Source: Toxorhynchites rutilus septentrionalis
Lineage: Eukaryota > Arthropoda > Insecta > Diptera > Culicidae
Reading direction: 5' to 3'
DNA: 64,000 nt
Assembly: GCF_029784135.1 (NCBI RefSeq)
Contig: NC_073746.1
Location: 79,655,204-79,719,203, forward strand
Made by a program: the position numbers and the translations under genes. The notes under the pieces are model-generated. The model was not told the DNA's origin and did not search any database. It worked only from the letters and a program-made list of their open reading frames with translations. Each line of letters begins with the position of its first letter. Positions within the stretch are counted from its first letter, which is position 1. Below are positions 47,365-58,459 of this stretch, piece by piece.

Positions 47365-47887
47365 GACAGTACGGAAGAAAAGTTCATTAGGTTGACGTCT
47401 AGATGGAACCTCTTGCAAAAATCTACTTGACTATCACAAAGTACCATCTTTCAATGGATACGTGTCAAAATTTGACAGCAATCGGTTGATTGGTTCCTGA
47501 GTTACAGCATTAAGAGTGTTATTGTGAAAAAAAATGGAAAAATCACAAATCAATGGAAACGATGGTAAATTGCATGAATTAGGCTTCGAATTGCTTCCGC
47601 ATCTACTGTATCCTCCAGATCTGGCCCCTAGCGACTATTTTCTGTTCGCAGACCTGAAGAGAATGCTCGATGGCAAGAAATTTAAGACCGATGATGAAGT
47701 GATTACCGAAACTGAGGCCAATTTTGAGGAAAAACCGAGAGAGTACTATAAAAATGGTATCAAGTTGCAAGATCACTATAATCGCTGTATCGCCCTCGAA
47801 GGCAATTATGTTGAATAATGAAATTGAATTTTGCAAAAAAAAAACTCGTTTTACTGTGTTACCTTTTAAACTTTTCAGCCGTACTGT
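47365..47887 (+). mobile_element. Internally deleted mariner (irritans-like), 523 bp
   Basis: The left end ACAGTACGGAAGAAAAGTTC and the right, read on the minus strand, ACAGTACGGCTGAAAAGTTT are terminal inverted repeats; TA follows at 47888-47889, while the left TA has changed to TG. The interior keeps the transposase start and the C-terminal end but lacks the middle, the common deletion pattern by which mariners become MITE-like. Confidence 0.75.
47534..47818 (+). pseudogene. Deleted mariner transposase, N-tip fused to C-terminus
   Basis: A 94-codon frame starts MEKSQ and passes after a few residues into LHELGFELLPH, then PPDLAPSDYFLFADLKRML (third catalytic D motif) and ends RCIALEGNYVE with TAA. 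The C-terminus closely resembles irritans-subfamily mariners. About 250 codons, with the DNA-binding domain and the first two catalytic aspartates, are missing. It cannot be an active enzyme; a truncated product could at most interfere with related transposases, which is speculation. Confidence 0.75.
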
Positions 47888-48070
47888 TAATTATCACTAT
47901 TTGAATAATTGGCGAGCAATTCAGTAATTTTATTTCTAGCTGTATTTTAGTGTTTTCGAGCCGATTGTTTCAGCACGCAAAAATGTTCTCGAACGACGAA
48001 AAGTAAAGAATGGCATTCTGTTTATGACAGTCATAAGGTGGGTTAAAAATCAATGTTTACTAAGAAAATT

Positions 48071-49461
48071 ATTGGAGTTTGTGTCCAAGACACGACCACA
48101 TTATTGACGTAGAACTAAGCTGTTATTTTGTTCAAGTTAATAACTTCGGATATTATTTGAAAATGCTGCGAAATTTTAGAAATAACTGTTTAGTAGGATG
48201 GTTTGGTCACCCTGAAATGGTTTTTTATTGTATAATCAGTTGACGATAATTTATTGATGATTCACTCTTGCCCTCGCAGAACAATACACAAGCTGATCGC
48301 ATGTCAATGCATTGGAAATTTACCTCGAACGCTATTCCGGTGGCCTTTTTCGCAATTGAAATATACTTGGCTACAGGCGATTATACACTTGTTGCACCAG
48401 CATCATCATTCAACATCTCGTAACTACATCAATCTTTCTTTGGCAAGTATCAAATATCATGCTACATGTTGTTTAGTATTATCTCAGTGGAATCACACCT
48501 CCAGACAGACATCGTTCGTAATCACTTCATCATCGGTCTTAAATTTCTTGCCTCCAGACATCGTTCGTACAATGAAAACCAGCCAGCACCAACAAACTTT
48601 CAACATAGCATGCATACAGAACCATACACTGATGGCTTGAAGCGACTAAGAATATCAACACTTCTCATCATCTTGCGCTATTCTCAAAAGAAACGCTTCT
48701 GTTACTATTACTGGTTTCGAAAAAAGGTGCATTACTTTCTCATACGCATGCGAGATAAGGTGCATAAGGGCTATCATTCTTGGTGGAGATAGTTTTGCTA
48801 CTGTCATGTGAAACAACCATTTTCTTGGTGAACCGATGATAGTCTAGTTTGATGATTCTCCAAACAATTGTGTAGTTCAGAACCTAAATAGAACGGCGTC
48901 AGTTTGATGTAATGATTGCAATGCCAGAGACATCGGCGAATAAGTAATTTAGTCGCGTCCACAACTCAATCCGAAACGAAGACATGTGATGACGCAAAAC
49001 AAGGAAGAACAAGCGATATCCATTACTTCGAATACAGAACGATACTGAAAGTTTGCCTCAGTGAGATCCAATAATTATGCTCGAGGCAAATATTCCCTTC
49101 GTTCTTCTTCCTCTTCTTTTATTTGTTCACGGAGACTTTAAATAATTCCCCTCCGTTAATCGTCTATAAGTTGCTCGTTATTGACGGCATAAGTAGGAAA
49201 CCTCACAAATGACAAAAGTGTGGGAAAATGGAAATACTTCTTGTTTTCATCAATTTAAACCTTTTACACATCAGAGGATTGTAATATATAGCATAACAAA
49301 CAAATCTTAGGGAATTTACGATTCTTTAGGCATGTAAATCATCAAAATCCGTTCGCGGCAAAAATAGTTATTAACGTTAACTTTATTTCATAAAAACGTG
49401 ACCTGTTTTCTGATTTGGCACCCTTAATGAAAGACGTAGTTCTTCGTCAAAAAGTCTGGGA
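48071..49461 (+). mobile_element. GACGTAGAACTA-family TIR element, copy D
   Basis: Left end TTGGAGTTTGTGTCCAAGAC with GACGTAGAACTAAGC, right end GGCACCCTTAATGAAAGACG then TAGTTCTTCGTCAAAAAG. It shares most of its body with copy C but has deletions, and it contains an extra block around 48480-48620. Short open frames in it are not recognisable proteins. Confidence 0.7.
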
Positions 49462-49596
49462 AAAATTTTGAAAAATCAGGAAGTTTAGCATCTCTGCTTC
49501 GGAGAATAAACCAACTTCATGACAGAGCTGATTTCTTGATTTTTAACTCTAACTGAATTGTGCTTTATAGAAACATTATGTTTATATCATAATCAT

Positions 49597-49921
<325 letters not shown>

Positions 49922-49989
49922 TCGTTTCATCAATGCTCATTGTAACATTTATCAAAGCCATCGCTGTAACAAGGAATTAACTAGCGCAA

Positions 49990-51480
49990 CAAAACAACGA
50001 AAATGCATCCTAATGGGCAATTTACAGCTACTTTCGAGAATGCAGCAGCATCGAAGTGGTACACGGCTAATCCTTGACAGCCACTTATCCATTTGAAGTG
50101 TGTAAAACTCGCACAGAAAAAAAAACAGAATGCAAAGAATGAACAGAGGCGTAAAAGGCGAGATGGGTTGTAAAAACCGCGAAACACTGCCGGAATGTTT
50201 TATTTTTCTCGTTTGTTGCCTTTTTTCAATGTGAACTATGTGTGTGGTGGGGGAGGGGGCATACCACTGAATGCCACCGGAAATTTTGGAAGGAAATAAA
50301 CGGCGAACAAGATTTGTGGTGCCTCTCGCTGGCGTGTAAAGTTATTTTTTGTCGCCCACTTTGCGAGCGAGCACACAACCCTGTAATGTGCTTCCGACTA
50401 ATGCGCTTGTAAAAGATGTAAGGCTATGTATCGTGAAAACAAAATGCACTCCAAGGAGTTAATTGTCGGAATCGAAGATTTTCAAAAAATTACACTAAAT
50501 GCACCTGGCGATAATTACCTTCTTCACTCTTTCGGGTTGGCAAAACAAGTGAGATCTGAAAGTTCCTCTGATTTCAGCAGCGGCTGTTATTTCAGTTAGC
50601 TCGCTTCTGAGAAGGTGGAATTCGCCAACGTAAGAAGAGAGGCCCGACCAGTTGAGATTGTACAGATTTTCCAACATGAGAAAAAAGATCCAGTAAATCA
50701 CTTAAAAGAAATGTACGCTGCCTGCGTCCGCAAAACAGAACATTGAACGATAAAAGGTACCCGAATGGCTACGGGTCGAGCATTCGTATCATTCATGGTT
50801 GTTTTCGTGAAGTAAATCCAACATAAGTCAAATTTATCATCGGGCAGAAGTTGTATTATTCGGTGGATCCATTGGCATTGCGTTCATCGTCTGTCAGCGA
50901 ATCGTGAATGTTATACTTATGAAATTGTTCAATTGAACCAATTGTGCAATTGTGCAAAATTACCACACTCCAATTAGAAAGCATTCCCAGTCAGAAATAC
51001 TTCAAAATATGCGAAATTTAACTCGAATCTTTTTTCATTTGAATGAAAAGTTGTCATAGTAGCCTGAGTATTTTCCACAAATAGTCGGTGTTAAGTCAGA
51101 GCAAAATTAGAAAATTTCGAGTTATTGATTGCATTAGGTTAAACTTTTTATAAGCTACATTCCACATTTATCAGATTAAAAATATCACTTCTTCTGCAAG
51201 AATAACGTATCGAAATTATTTTGAACCCTCAATGAAAATCCCTTACCGCAACAAACTTCAAGATCATTTTTCTCGAAATCATAAAACTGTCACATGGTCC
51301 GGTCTGACGTAACACCGACCAAATGGAAGATTATAAAAATATATAAATAGCATATAATCAGACTTAAGCCAAACCCATTCTTATCATTATGGAAGTAGCA
51401 ATTGCTACCTGGAAGTAGCAATTTGCTAAAAATAACAAATAAAATACCACACATAACTGTTAAGACTGAATGCCACCATT
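49990..51480. other. No recognised gene before the LINE
   Basis: Unique-looking DNA; a purine-rich patch GGTGGGGGAGGGGGC lies at about 50247. It ends in the preintegration site of the LINE at 51482-51493. Confidence 0.4.
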
Positions 51481-51706
51481 CAAGTCCAAATTGTCCCCAA
51501 CTGTCCCTGTTATTCCGTCCAGTTCAACTTCCCAATCGGGATTTATAAAGTTGCCTGACCTTTTGGACCAAATCTTCAAGTGTTTTGATGTTTCCGACTC
51601 CATCAGAACCCTTGTCATCTCAATGCTTCCAGTATTAAAGACAATTTTGCAGCAATTGATGCAAACATGGCCCCTCCTTGCAATAATTATCTCTCTTGAT
51701 GTCTAA
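51470..51706 (+). pseudogene. LINE ORF1 C-terminal remnant, fused to flanking ATG
   Basis: Codons from 51494 onward (SPTVPVIPSSS… LPDLLDQIFKCFDVSDSIRT, ending IISLDV) are the C-terminus of the LINE's ORF1, normally an RNA-binding partner of the ORF2 protein. The first eight codons (MPPFKSKL, 51470-51493) come from the host flank and the target duplication: the insertion happens to land in frame behind an ATG. The RNA-binding zinc knuckles usual for I-type ORF1 are gone. The stop TAA at 51704-51706 overlaps the ORF2 start in ATGTCTAA, suggesting termination-reinitiation coupling of the two frames in the full-length element. Confidence 0.8.
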
Positions 51707-54700
51707 TTCAAATAGAGAGGTCGGAGATATCACTGTTTTACAGTGGAATTGTCGTAGTCTTATCCCTAAATTGGATACATTCAAAATTTTAATTCATAAC
51801 TACAATTGTGATGTTTTTGCTCTGTCCGAAACTTGGCTTTCTTCGCGAGATGATATCTCTTTCCACGATTTTAATATTATACGCTTGGACCGTGATGATA
51901 GATACGGAGGGGTGCTTTTGGGGATCAATAAGTGCCACTCATTTTTTAGAATTGACCTTCCACCTATTGGAGGGATCGAAGCTGTTGCTTGTCATGCAAA
52001 CATCAGAGGCAAAGACCTCTGTATTGTCAGCTTGTATTGGCCTCCGAGAGCTGCGGTTAGCCGCAAGCAACTTGTTGACATGTGCTCACTCCTTCCTGAG
52101 CCACGATTGATCTTGGGAGACTTCAACTCTCACGGAACTGCCTGGGGGGAACAGTACGACGACAATCGTTCATTGTTGATATATGGCTTCAATATGACCG
52201 TTTTGAACACTGGGGAAACAACACGTGTACCTAAACCTCCTGCTAACCCAAGTGCTCTTGACCTCTCGCTTTGCTCGAATTCACTATCGTTAGATTGCAA
52301 GTGGAATGTAATCCAGAACCCCAACGGTAGTGATCACTTGCCAATCAAAATTTCCATCACCATTGGGTCGAATTCTTCTGAATCTATAAACATGGCATAT
52401 GACCTCACAAGACACATTGACTGGAAAAAATATGCGGACGCGATTGCTCTAGCCATCAATTCCAGAGATGGTTTACCTCCATTGGAGGAGTATAACTTCC
52501 TTTCTCGTTTGATCTATGACAGCGCGGTTCGCGCTCAAACGAAACCCATCCCAGGTTCCACCATTTCCCGAAGGCCTCCCAATCTATGGTGGGATAGCCA
52601 ATGTTCCAAGCTTTATGTAGAAAAATCGAATGCATTTAAAGCTTTTCGGAAACGTGGAACCCCTGAAAATTTTCAAACGTATTTAGCCCTTGAAGATCAA
52701 TTTAAAAACTTAATCAAAGGGAAAAAACGTGCTTATTGGCGAAATTTCGTGGGAGGTTTGTCACGAGAAACGTCAATGAAAAAATTATGGAAAGTGGCTC
52801 GAAACATGAGAAATCGCTCTTCAACGAATGAAAGCGAAGAATATTCACATCGATGGATTTTTAATTTTGCACAGAAGGCTTGTCCTGATTCCGCTCCTGT
52901 GCAAAAAATTGTTCGAGATATACCACAAGGTAGGTGCGATCTTGATTCCGAGTTTTCGATGGTAGAATTCTCTCTTGCTCTGCTCTCATGTAACAATTCT
53001 GCTCCGGGATCGGATAGAATTAAGTTCAACTTGCTGAAAAACCTCCCTGATGTGGCGAAACATCGCTTGTTGAATTTATTCAATCGGTTTCTGGAGAATA
53101 ATATTGTTCCAGATGATTGGAGACAAGTACGAGTTATAGCTATTCAAAAACCCGGAAAACCCGCGTCCGACTTCAATTCGTACCGCCCAATAGCAATGCT
53201 GTCTTGTATACGGAAATTGTTGGAGAAAATGATCTTGTTTCGCCTTGATCGATGGGTTGAAACGAATGGTCTACTCTCAGATACACAATATGGGTTCCGC
53301 AGGGGCAAGGGGACGAATGATTGTCTTGCGTTGCTTTCTTCAGAAATTCAAATGGCTTACGCCGAAAAAAAACAAATGGCTTCAGTATTCTTGGACATAA
53401 AAGGGGCCTTCGATTCTGTTTCAATAGAGGTTTTGTCGGACAAATTACACTCTCGGGGTCTGCCGCCTCTATTGAATAATATGTTATATAACTTGCTTTG
53501 TGAGAAACATTTGAACTTTTCTCACGGAGATTCTGCAGTAAGTCGGTTCTCTTACATGGGCCTCCCCCAGGGCTCATGTTTAAGCCCCCTTTTGTACAAC
53601 TTCTATGTAAGCGACATCGACAATTGCCTTACACAAAATTGCAGCCTAAGACAACTTGCAGATGATGGAGTGGTGTCTGTCGTAGGACCAAACGAATCTG
53701 ACCTGCAAGGACCCTTACAAGATATTTTGAACAATTTTTCAACCTGGGCCATTGGGCTAGGGATCGAATTCTCCACGGAGAAAACAGAGATGGTGTTTTT
53801 TTCTAGGAAGCATAGACCAGCAAAACCAAAGCTTCAACTTTTGGGTAAACCGATCACACATGCTATGTCATTCAAGTATCTTGGGGTCTGGTTCGACTCC
53901 AAATGTACTTGGGGGGCCCATATTAGGTATCTGAGTAAAAAATGCCAACAAAGAATAAACTTTCTCCGTACAATTACCGGCACCTGGGGAGCCCATCCAG
54001 AAGATCTTATAATGTTGTATCGAACAACTATTCTCTCAGTGATGGAGTATGGCAGTTTCTGTTTTCAATCAGCTGCCAAAACACACCTCATTAAACTCGA
54101 GCGAATTCAGTATCTTTGTCTCCGTATCGCGTTGGGATGTATGCCCTCAACGCATACCATGAGTCTCGAGGTTTTGGCAGGCCTACTCCCACTAAAAGAT
54201 CGCTTCAATTTATTATCTCTTCGGTTCTTCATCCGGTGTAAGGTCATGAACCCATTGGTGATCGGAAATTTTGAGCAGCTGATCGAGCTAAATCTTCACT
54301 CCGGATTCATGAGTTCATATCATGAATTCATCTCCATGCAGGTTGATCCTTCTTCGTATATTCCCAACCGTGTTTGTTTCCCTGACTACATCAATTCCTC
54401 TGTGCATTTTGATCTGTCCATGAAGCAAGATATCCATGGATATTCAGATTACCAACGATCGAGGATCGCTCCAACGATCTTCGATGAAAAGTATGGGGGT
54501 ATCAATTGTGATAATATGTACTTTACTGATGGGTCCACTATAAACGAGTCCACAGGACTTGGAGTGTTCAACGAATTTTTTAGCACCTCACACAGTCTTC
54601 AGAATCCTTGCTCAGTGTATATTGCTGAATTGGCAGCAATTCATTGGGCGCTGGACAGCGTCGCCTCACGACCTGTTGAACACTATTACATTGTAACGGA

Positions 54701-55712
54701 TAGTCTTAGCTCTGTCGAAGCTATCCGTTCAGTGAGGTCGGAAAAGCACTCGCCGTACTTCCTTGAGAGAATACGAGAAATTTTGAGTGCTTTATCCAGA
54801 CGCTGTTATGTCATTACCTTTGTCTGGGTCCCTTCACATTGCTCAATTCCGGGTAACGAGAGGGCTGACTCATTAGCAAAGGTAGGTGCAATTGAAGGCG
54901 ATATTTATCAGCGTCAAATCGCCTTCAATGAATTTTATTCTTTAGTCCGCAAAAATACCATAGTTAACTGGCAACGCAAATGGAACGAAGATGAATTGGG
55001 CCGGTGGCTCCACTCGATTATCTCTAAGGTTAGCCTCAAACCATGGTTCAAAAGTCAGAACTTGAGTCGGGACTTTATTCGCACCTTCTCCCGACTCATG
55101 TCCAATCACTGTTCGTTAGATGCACTACTCTTCCGTTTCAATCTTGCCAGCAGCAATCTCTGCGTTTGTGGCCAAGGTTATCACGACATCGAGCACATTG
55201 TTTGGTCGTGCGAGGTGTATCTGGTCGCCAGATCGAATTTAAAAAACTCCCTTCGGGCCCGAGGAAGACAGCCCAATGTGCCGGTGAGAGATGTGTTGGC
55301 TCGGTTAGACCTTGATTACATGTCCCATATATATGTTTTCCTTAAAGCTATAGATCTTCGTGTGTGATTGCCCCTACATCCTTATACCCTCCTTTCCTTC
55401 CTTTGCGGGTAATTCGTCCCCTTGCTATAAATAGTAGAATAAGTTGAAATGCAAATACACTATAGATATACGAATAGATTTATAAATTGAGTGTTCATCA
55501 ACATTGTTACAATTTCCTTATATCCCATCCTTCTCCTAAAAATATGTCACCCTCCTAAACTCGAGTACATCGCGAGTAATCGGTTTTCCACCTTACTAAC
55601 CATAGATGTAAGAAAATTGTTTATATATATAGTTTTAAAATTATATTTAAGAATTCGGCTCCTTTAAACTTAAGTAACTGAGCCTGTAAAAATAAACGAA
55701 TTATAAAAAAAA
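51494..55712 (+). mobile_element. Non-LTR retrotransposon (I/LOA-like), 5' truncated, young
   Basis: The borders are set by a perfect target duplication AAGTCCAAATTG at 51482-51493 and 55713-55724. The 4.2-kb insert contains the end of ORF1, a complete ORF2, a 345-bp 3' UTR with GAGCCTGTAAAAATAAACG and a short poly(A). It begins abruptly inside ORF1, so the 5' UTR, promoter and most of ORF1 are missing, the usual outcome of incomplete target-primed reverse transcription. Intact ORF2 and perfect duplications indicate a recent insertion. The clade is inferred from endonuclease, RT, RNase H and a C-terminal zinc knuckle. Confidence 0.92.
51699..55367 (+). CDS. LINE ORF2: endonuclease, reverse transcriptase, RNase H
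   Basis: An intact 1222-codon frame starting at the ATG at 51699. Residues 1-225 form an APE-type endonuclease with QWNCRS (N17), SETWLS (E44), GDFNSHG (D141, N143), and SDHLPI (D212, H213). Residues about 480-790 are the reverse transcriptase with SYRPIAMLS, FLDIKGAFD (motif A), GLPQGSCLSP (motif B) and RQLADDGVV (motif C, D655, D656; leucine instead of the usual Y or F). Residues about 940-1065 are RNase H with FTDGST, AELAAI, VTDSLSS and WVPSHCSIPGNERADSLAK. A zinc-binding CVCGQGYHDIEHIVWSC ends the protein near 1153-1169. It nicks target DNA and copies the element RNA in the nucleus. All catalytic residues I can see are present, so the enzyme may be functional, but the copy lacks its own promoter and ORF1. 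Confidence 0.95.
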   Translation: MSNSNREVGDITVLQWNCRSLIPKLDTFKILIHNYNCDVFALSETWLSSRDDISFHDFNIIRLDRDDRYGGVLLGINKCHSFFRIDLPPIGGIEAVACHANIRGKDLCIVSLYWPPRAAVSRKQLVDMCSLLPEPRLILGDFNSHGTAWGEQYDDNRSLLIYGFNMTVLNTGETTRVPKPPANPSALDLSLCSNSLSLDCKWNVIQNPNGSDHLPIKISITIGSNSSESINMAYDLTRHIDWKKYADAIALAINSRDGLPPLEEYNFLSRLIYDSAVRAQTKPIPGSTISRRPPNLWWDSQCSKLYVEKSNAFKAFRKRGTPENFQTYLALEDQFKNLIKGKKRAYWRNFVGGLSRETSMKKLWKVARNMRNRSSTNESEEYSHRWIFNFAQKACPDSAPVQKIVRDIPQGRCDLDSEFSMVEFSLALLSCNNSAPGSDRIKFNLLKNLPDVAKHRLLNLFNRFLENNIVPDDWRQVRVIAIQKPGKPASDFNSYRPIAMLSCIRKLLEKMILFRLDRWVETNGLLSDTQYGFRRGKGTNDCLALLSSEIQMAYAEKKQMASVFLDIKGAFDSVSIEVLSDKLHSRGLPPLLNNMLYNLLCEKHLNFSHGDSAVSRFSYMGLPQGSCLSPLLYNFYVSDIDNCLTQNCSLRQLADDGVVSVVGPNESDLQGPLQDILNNFSTWAIGLGIEFSTEKTEMVFFSRKHRPAKPKLQLLGKPITHAMSFKYLGVWFDSKCTWGAHIRYLSKKCQQRINFLRTITGTWGAHPEDLIMLYRTTILSVMEYGSFCFQSAAKTHLIKLERIQYLCLRIALGCMPSTHTMSLEVLAGLLPLKDRFNLLSLRFFIRCKVMNPLVIGNFEQLIELNLHSGFMSSYHEFISMQVDPSSYIPNRVCFPDYINSSVHFDLSMKQDIHGYSDYQRSRIAPTIFDEKYGGINCDNMYFTDGSTINESTGLGVFNEFFSTSHSLQNPCSVYIAELAAIHWALDSVASRPVEHYYIVTDSLSSVEAIRSVRSEKHSPYFLERIREILSALSRRCYVITFVWVPSHCSIPGNERADSLAKVGAIEGDIYQRQIAFNEFYSLVRKNTIVNWQRKWNEDELGRWLHSIISKVSLKPWFKSQNLSRDFIRTFSRLMSNHCSLDALLFRFNLASSNLCVCGQGYHDIEHIVWSCEVYLVARSNLKNSLRARGRQPNVPVRDVLARLDLDYMSHIYVFLKAIDLRV

Positions 55713-55724
55713 AAGTCCAAATTG

Positions 55725-56725
55725 AATTTGAACTTCATTGTTTCATTGTTTTAGTTTAAATTCTCGAATTTAGTGGCTTCCCCATTTAGCGGCATAAGAA
55801 CCAAAAAGTCAAGTTGCACTAGTACTCATAGCAAATTCTAAACATTTCAAAACTGGTAAATTAGGGCACGGTACACACAAAGCGGCACAAACTCCTGCAA
55901 AACTCATTTCGTTGCTCCCAAAGACAACACAGCGATCCGTGAGTGACTACTGCTTTCACCCGCCAAAACTTTCACCGTTTCAAGCAGCGGGAGTTTTCCG
56001 CAGGAAACACAGGCTGCCAGCCAGCCACCCACCCTGTTGGTGTTGAGTTAAAGACCCGCCAAGGTATGTTATGCGTTATGAGTAAAAGTTCCATCAAGCC
56101 ATTCATGCAAAGCTAGCGTAGGAGAAAAAGAGGGTACTTTCCCGAACAGATGCCTCTGTTTTTCTTATGCGAAATGAATGTTGAATAGGGAGCCATATTT
56201 TTTGAAGCACTTTTGCTGACTGTGCCGCGAATCCGAATCGGAACCATGTGCAGCTGGGGGGATAATAACGAGGGTGTATATTATGCCGGAATCCATATAA
56301 TGTGGTGATGTCCCGGGATAGAGAAAGAAAAGCATACCACGAGATTCATCATCGACGAACTCGAGTGAATACGTATGTTCTTAAGTAAAAGCCGCGCATT
56401 TTTCAGGACATTTTCTTTTCTGTTTTTTTTTTTGCTAGAAAACTGCAGCTATTGGTTTTCAAAAATAGTTAATAAGGCTGAAAACAAATAGGTCAAATAA
56501 ATTACCAGAAAACACATTCCATGAGGTTATGTACTAAGCCAAATTTCATATCAAGCTCTGATTGAGTTGATACTGGTTCAAATTGAAGTGCTCAAAATTC
56601 AACAAGACTTGTTTAAGATTGGTCACATACAGAGAAGGACAAACTGTTCCTAAATTCGTTGCATAATGTCAATTCATCACCATAAAAAAAAACTTCACAT
56701 GCACACCCAAACAAATAAAAGCATC
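55725..56725. other. Flanking unique DNA, nothing recognised
   Basis: Moderately AT-rich, with a less AT-rich part at 55860-56400 that has no readable domain. Confidence 0.35.
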
Positions 56726-56729
56726 TTTT

Positions 56730-57165
56730 TCAAGAGTGAAATGTTTGTATGTATGGGGCAGACCTCTCTTTCTCTCAGACTGAACGTCAGCCTGGAATTG
56801 TACCCAAAATAAAAAGTCCAAACGATGCTAAGCAAGGATCGAACCAAGGACAGATGGAATGTAAGACTGTTTTACACGACTAAGCTATCCACACAATCAC
56901 TGGTGCTGTTGTACAAATGCGTGAGAATACTACACCACATTATAAAATGAAGTTGGATCTTAAAAGTATAAATGGAAAGTATTTTCTAAGAGTACAAACG
57001 AGAGCATGAAACTTAATCTGTATCCTTTTCACGACGATAGGCTGTGTATGTGGCAAAGTAAGCGAAAAGAATTATTGCGTGCTTATTTGCATTGTGCCCC
57101 TTGTTTCGTTCCTTCATATTGCTCTTATATTGCTATGGCATGTATATTATACACAAACTTGCCTC
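56730..57165 (-). repeat. Interspersed repeat with tRNA-like box, copy 2
   Basis: Partner of 28240-28610: TTTGTATGTATGGGGCAGAC, GGATCGAACCAAGGACAGAT, GGAATGTAAGACTGTTTTAC, CTATCCACAC, CATTATAAAATGAAGTT and a later TGTGTATGTGGCAAA. GGATCGAACC is the complement of a box B. Divergence between the copies is considerable. Probably an old SINE-like family. Confidence 0.55.
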
Positions 57166-58459
57166 TCGCATGAGTAGAGGCTGTACTAGTATGAGAGGGT
57201 AGCACAATTTCTGTTATTTTTAACCCTCCTGTACTCGCGTGCAAAATCATAACACGTATACTCGCGCACGGTGTCACGGACCGAAAATTGAACGTCTCTG
57301 TAATATTGCCATTATGTATTTTTCAGTCTTTATTGGCATTTATTCGAAGAAGAGGGTATGATTGAATGAAAATACTCCAAAACATATGTTTTCTTCGTCT
57401 TTATTATTTTTTAATAGTCATCTAATTCAGCCTACTCAAAACAGAGTAATTTTTGATACTCCAACACAAATAACGAAATTCGAATTTTTCACTGTTATTA
57501 ATTAAAAGTAAGTTACTCTGGATATAAATCATGGAAGTATAAAGAGCTATTAAATAACATAAAAACATATTAATCGATTGCGGTTTCATTGGAGTAAGAA
57601 TCAGAACATTGCATAACTGCATGCTCGAAACAAACATATTTTTTTTACATTTCATGCAGTTGTTGCGTGAAGAGAAGAATGTATAACGAACTTCTAGATA
57701 ATTACTAGATGATAAAGGTTCTGGAATATAAAGTTTGCATATTTCTAATATTCTTTGTCTTTGTATTCTTGGTAAACTAAGAATTAATTTCTTTTTTTAG
57801 ATGGAGCATAAAAAGATGATATAAAAGGATTTCTAGGAACTTCCTTTTTTTTCTTGTTTTCTTGTCGATATTGTCCATTATAAAAAAATATCCCCGAAAC
57901 TGTAACTGTTAAAAATTACCATAAGCCACCGATCAGTTTATAGTTTACTGTGTACAATTCTTCCACAAGTGAAATTCTTTCACAGGTGGGTATATGTTTG
58001 ACCTTTATATTAGCGAATAACTATACGAAAGTCAAATATTTATATTTTGCTTTTGAACGTATGAATCTAACGACGAATAGTTAATATATGGATCCGTTCA
58101 ATCCAGTTACAAAAGGGACTGAAATCAAATAAGAATAGTCCGGTAATGATCTTATGCATAATATTCAATAAATATTCCACGCCACTAACGTTAATTTATA
58201 CATTTTATTCAACAATATTCTAGAATATGAAAAAAGGCACTTGTCCAAAAAAGTTACTTCTATACTCGCGTCGGTGTGTCAGACAGAAAGTGTTAAAAAG
58301 TGGCACATGCCCCCTTTGTACCAACACATGCGATACGCTAAACGATGACGAACGACGAATAACGAAGCTAGAAAGAATCGCAAAGTCGTAGTGTTGGTAT
58401 TTTCTGAGAAATGAACGAATTATTGATTTCTCGGTCTGACAGACCAATGCGCGAGTATA

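Noticed and set aside
53173..53577. Antisense frames within the LINE ORF2
   Set aside because: Shadows of the strongly coding + strand; no independent evidence.
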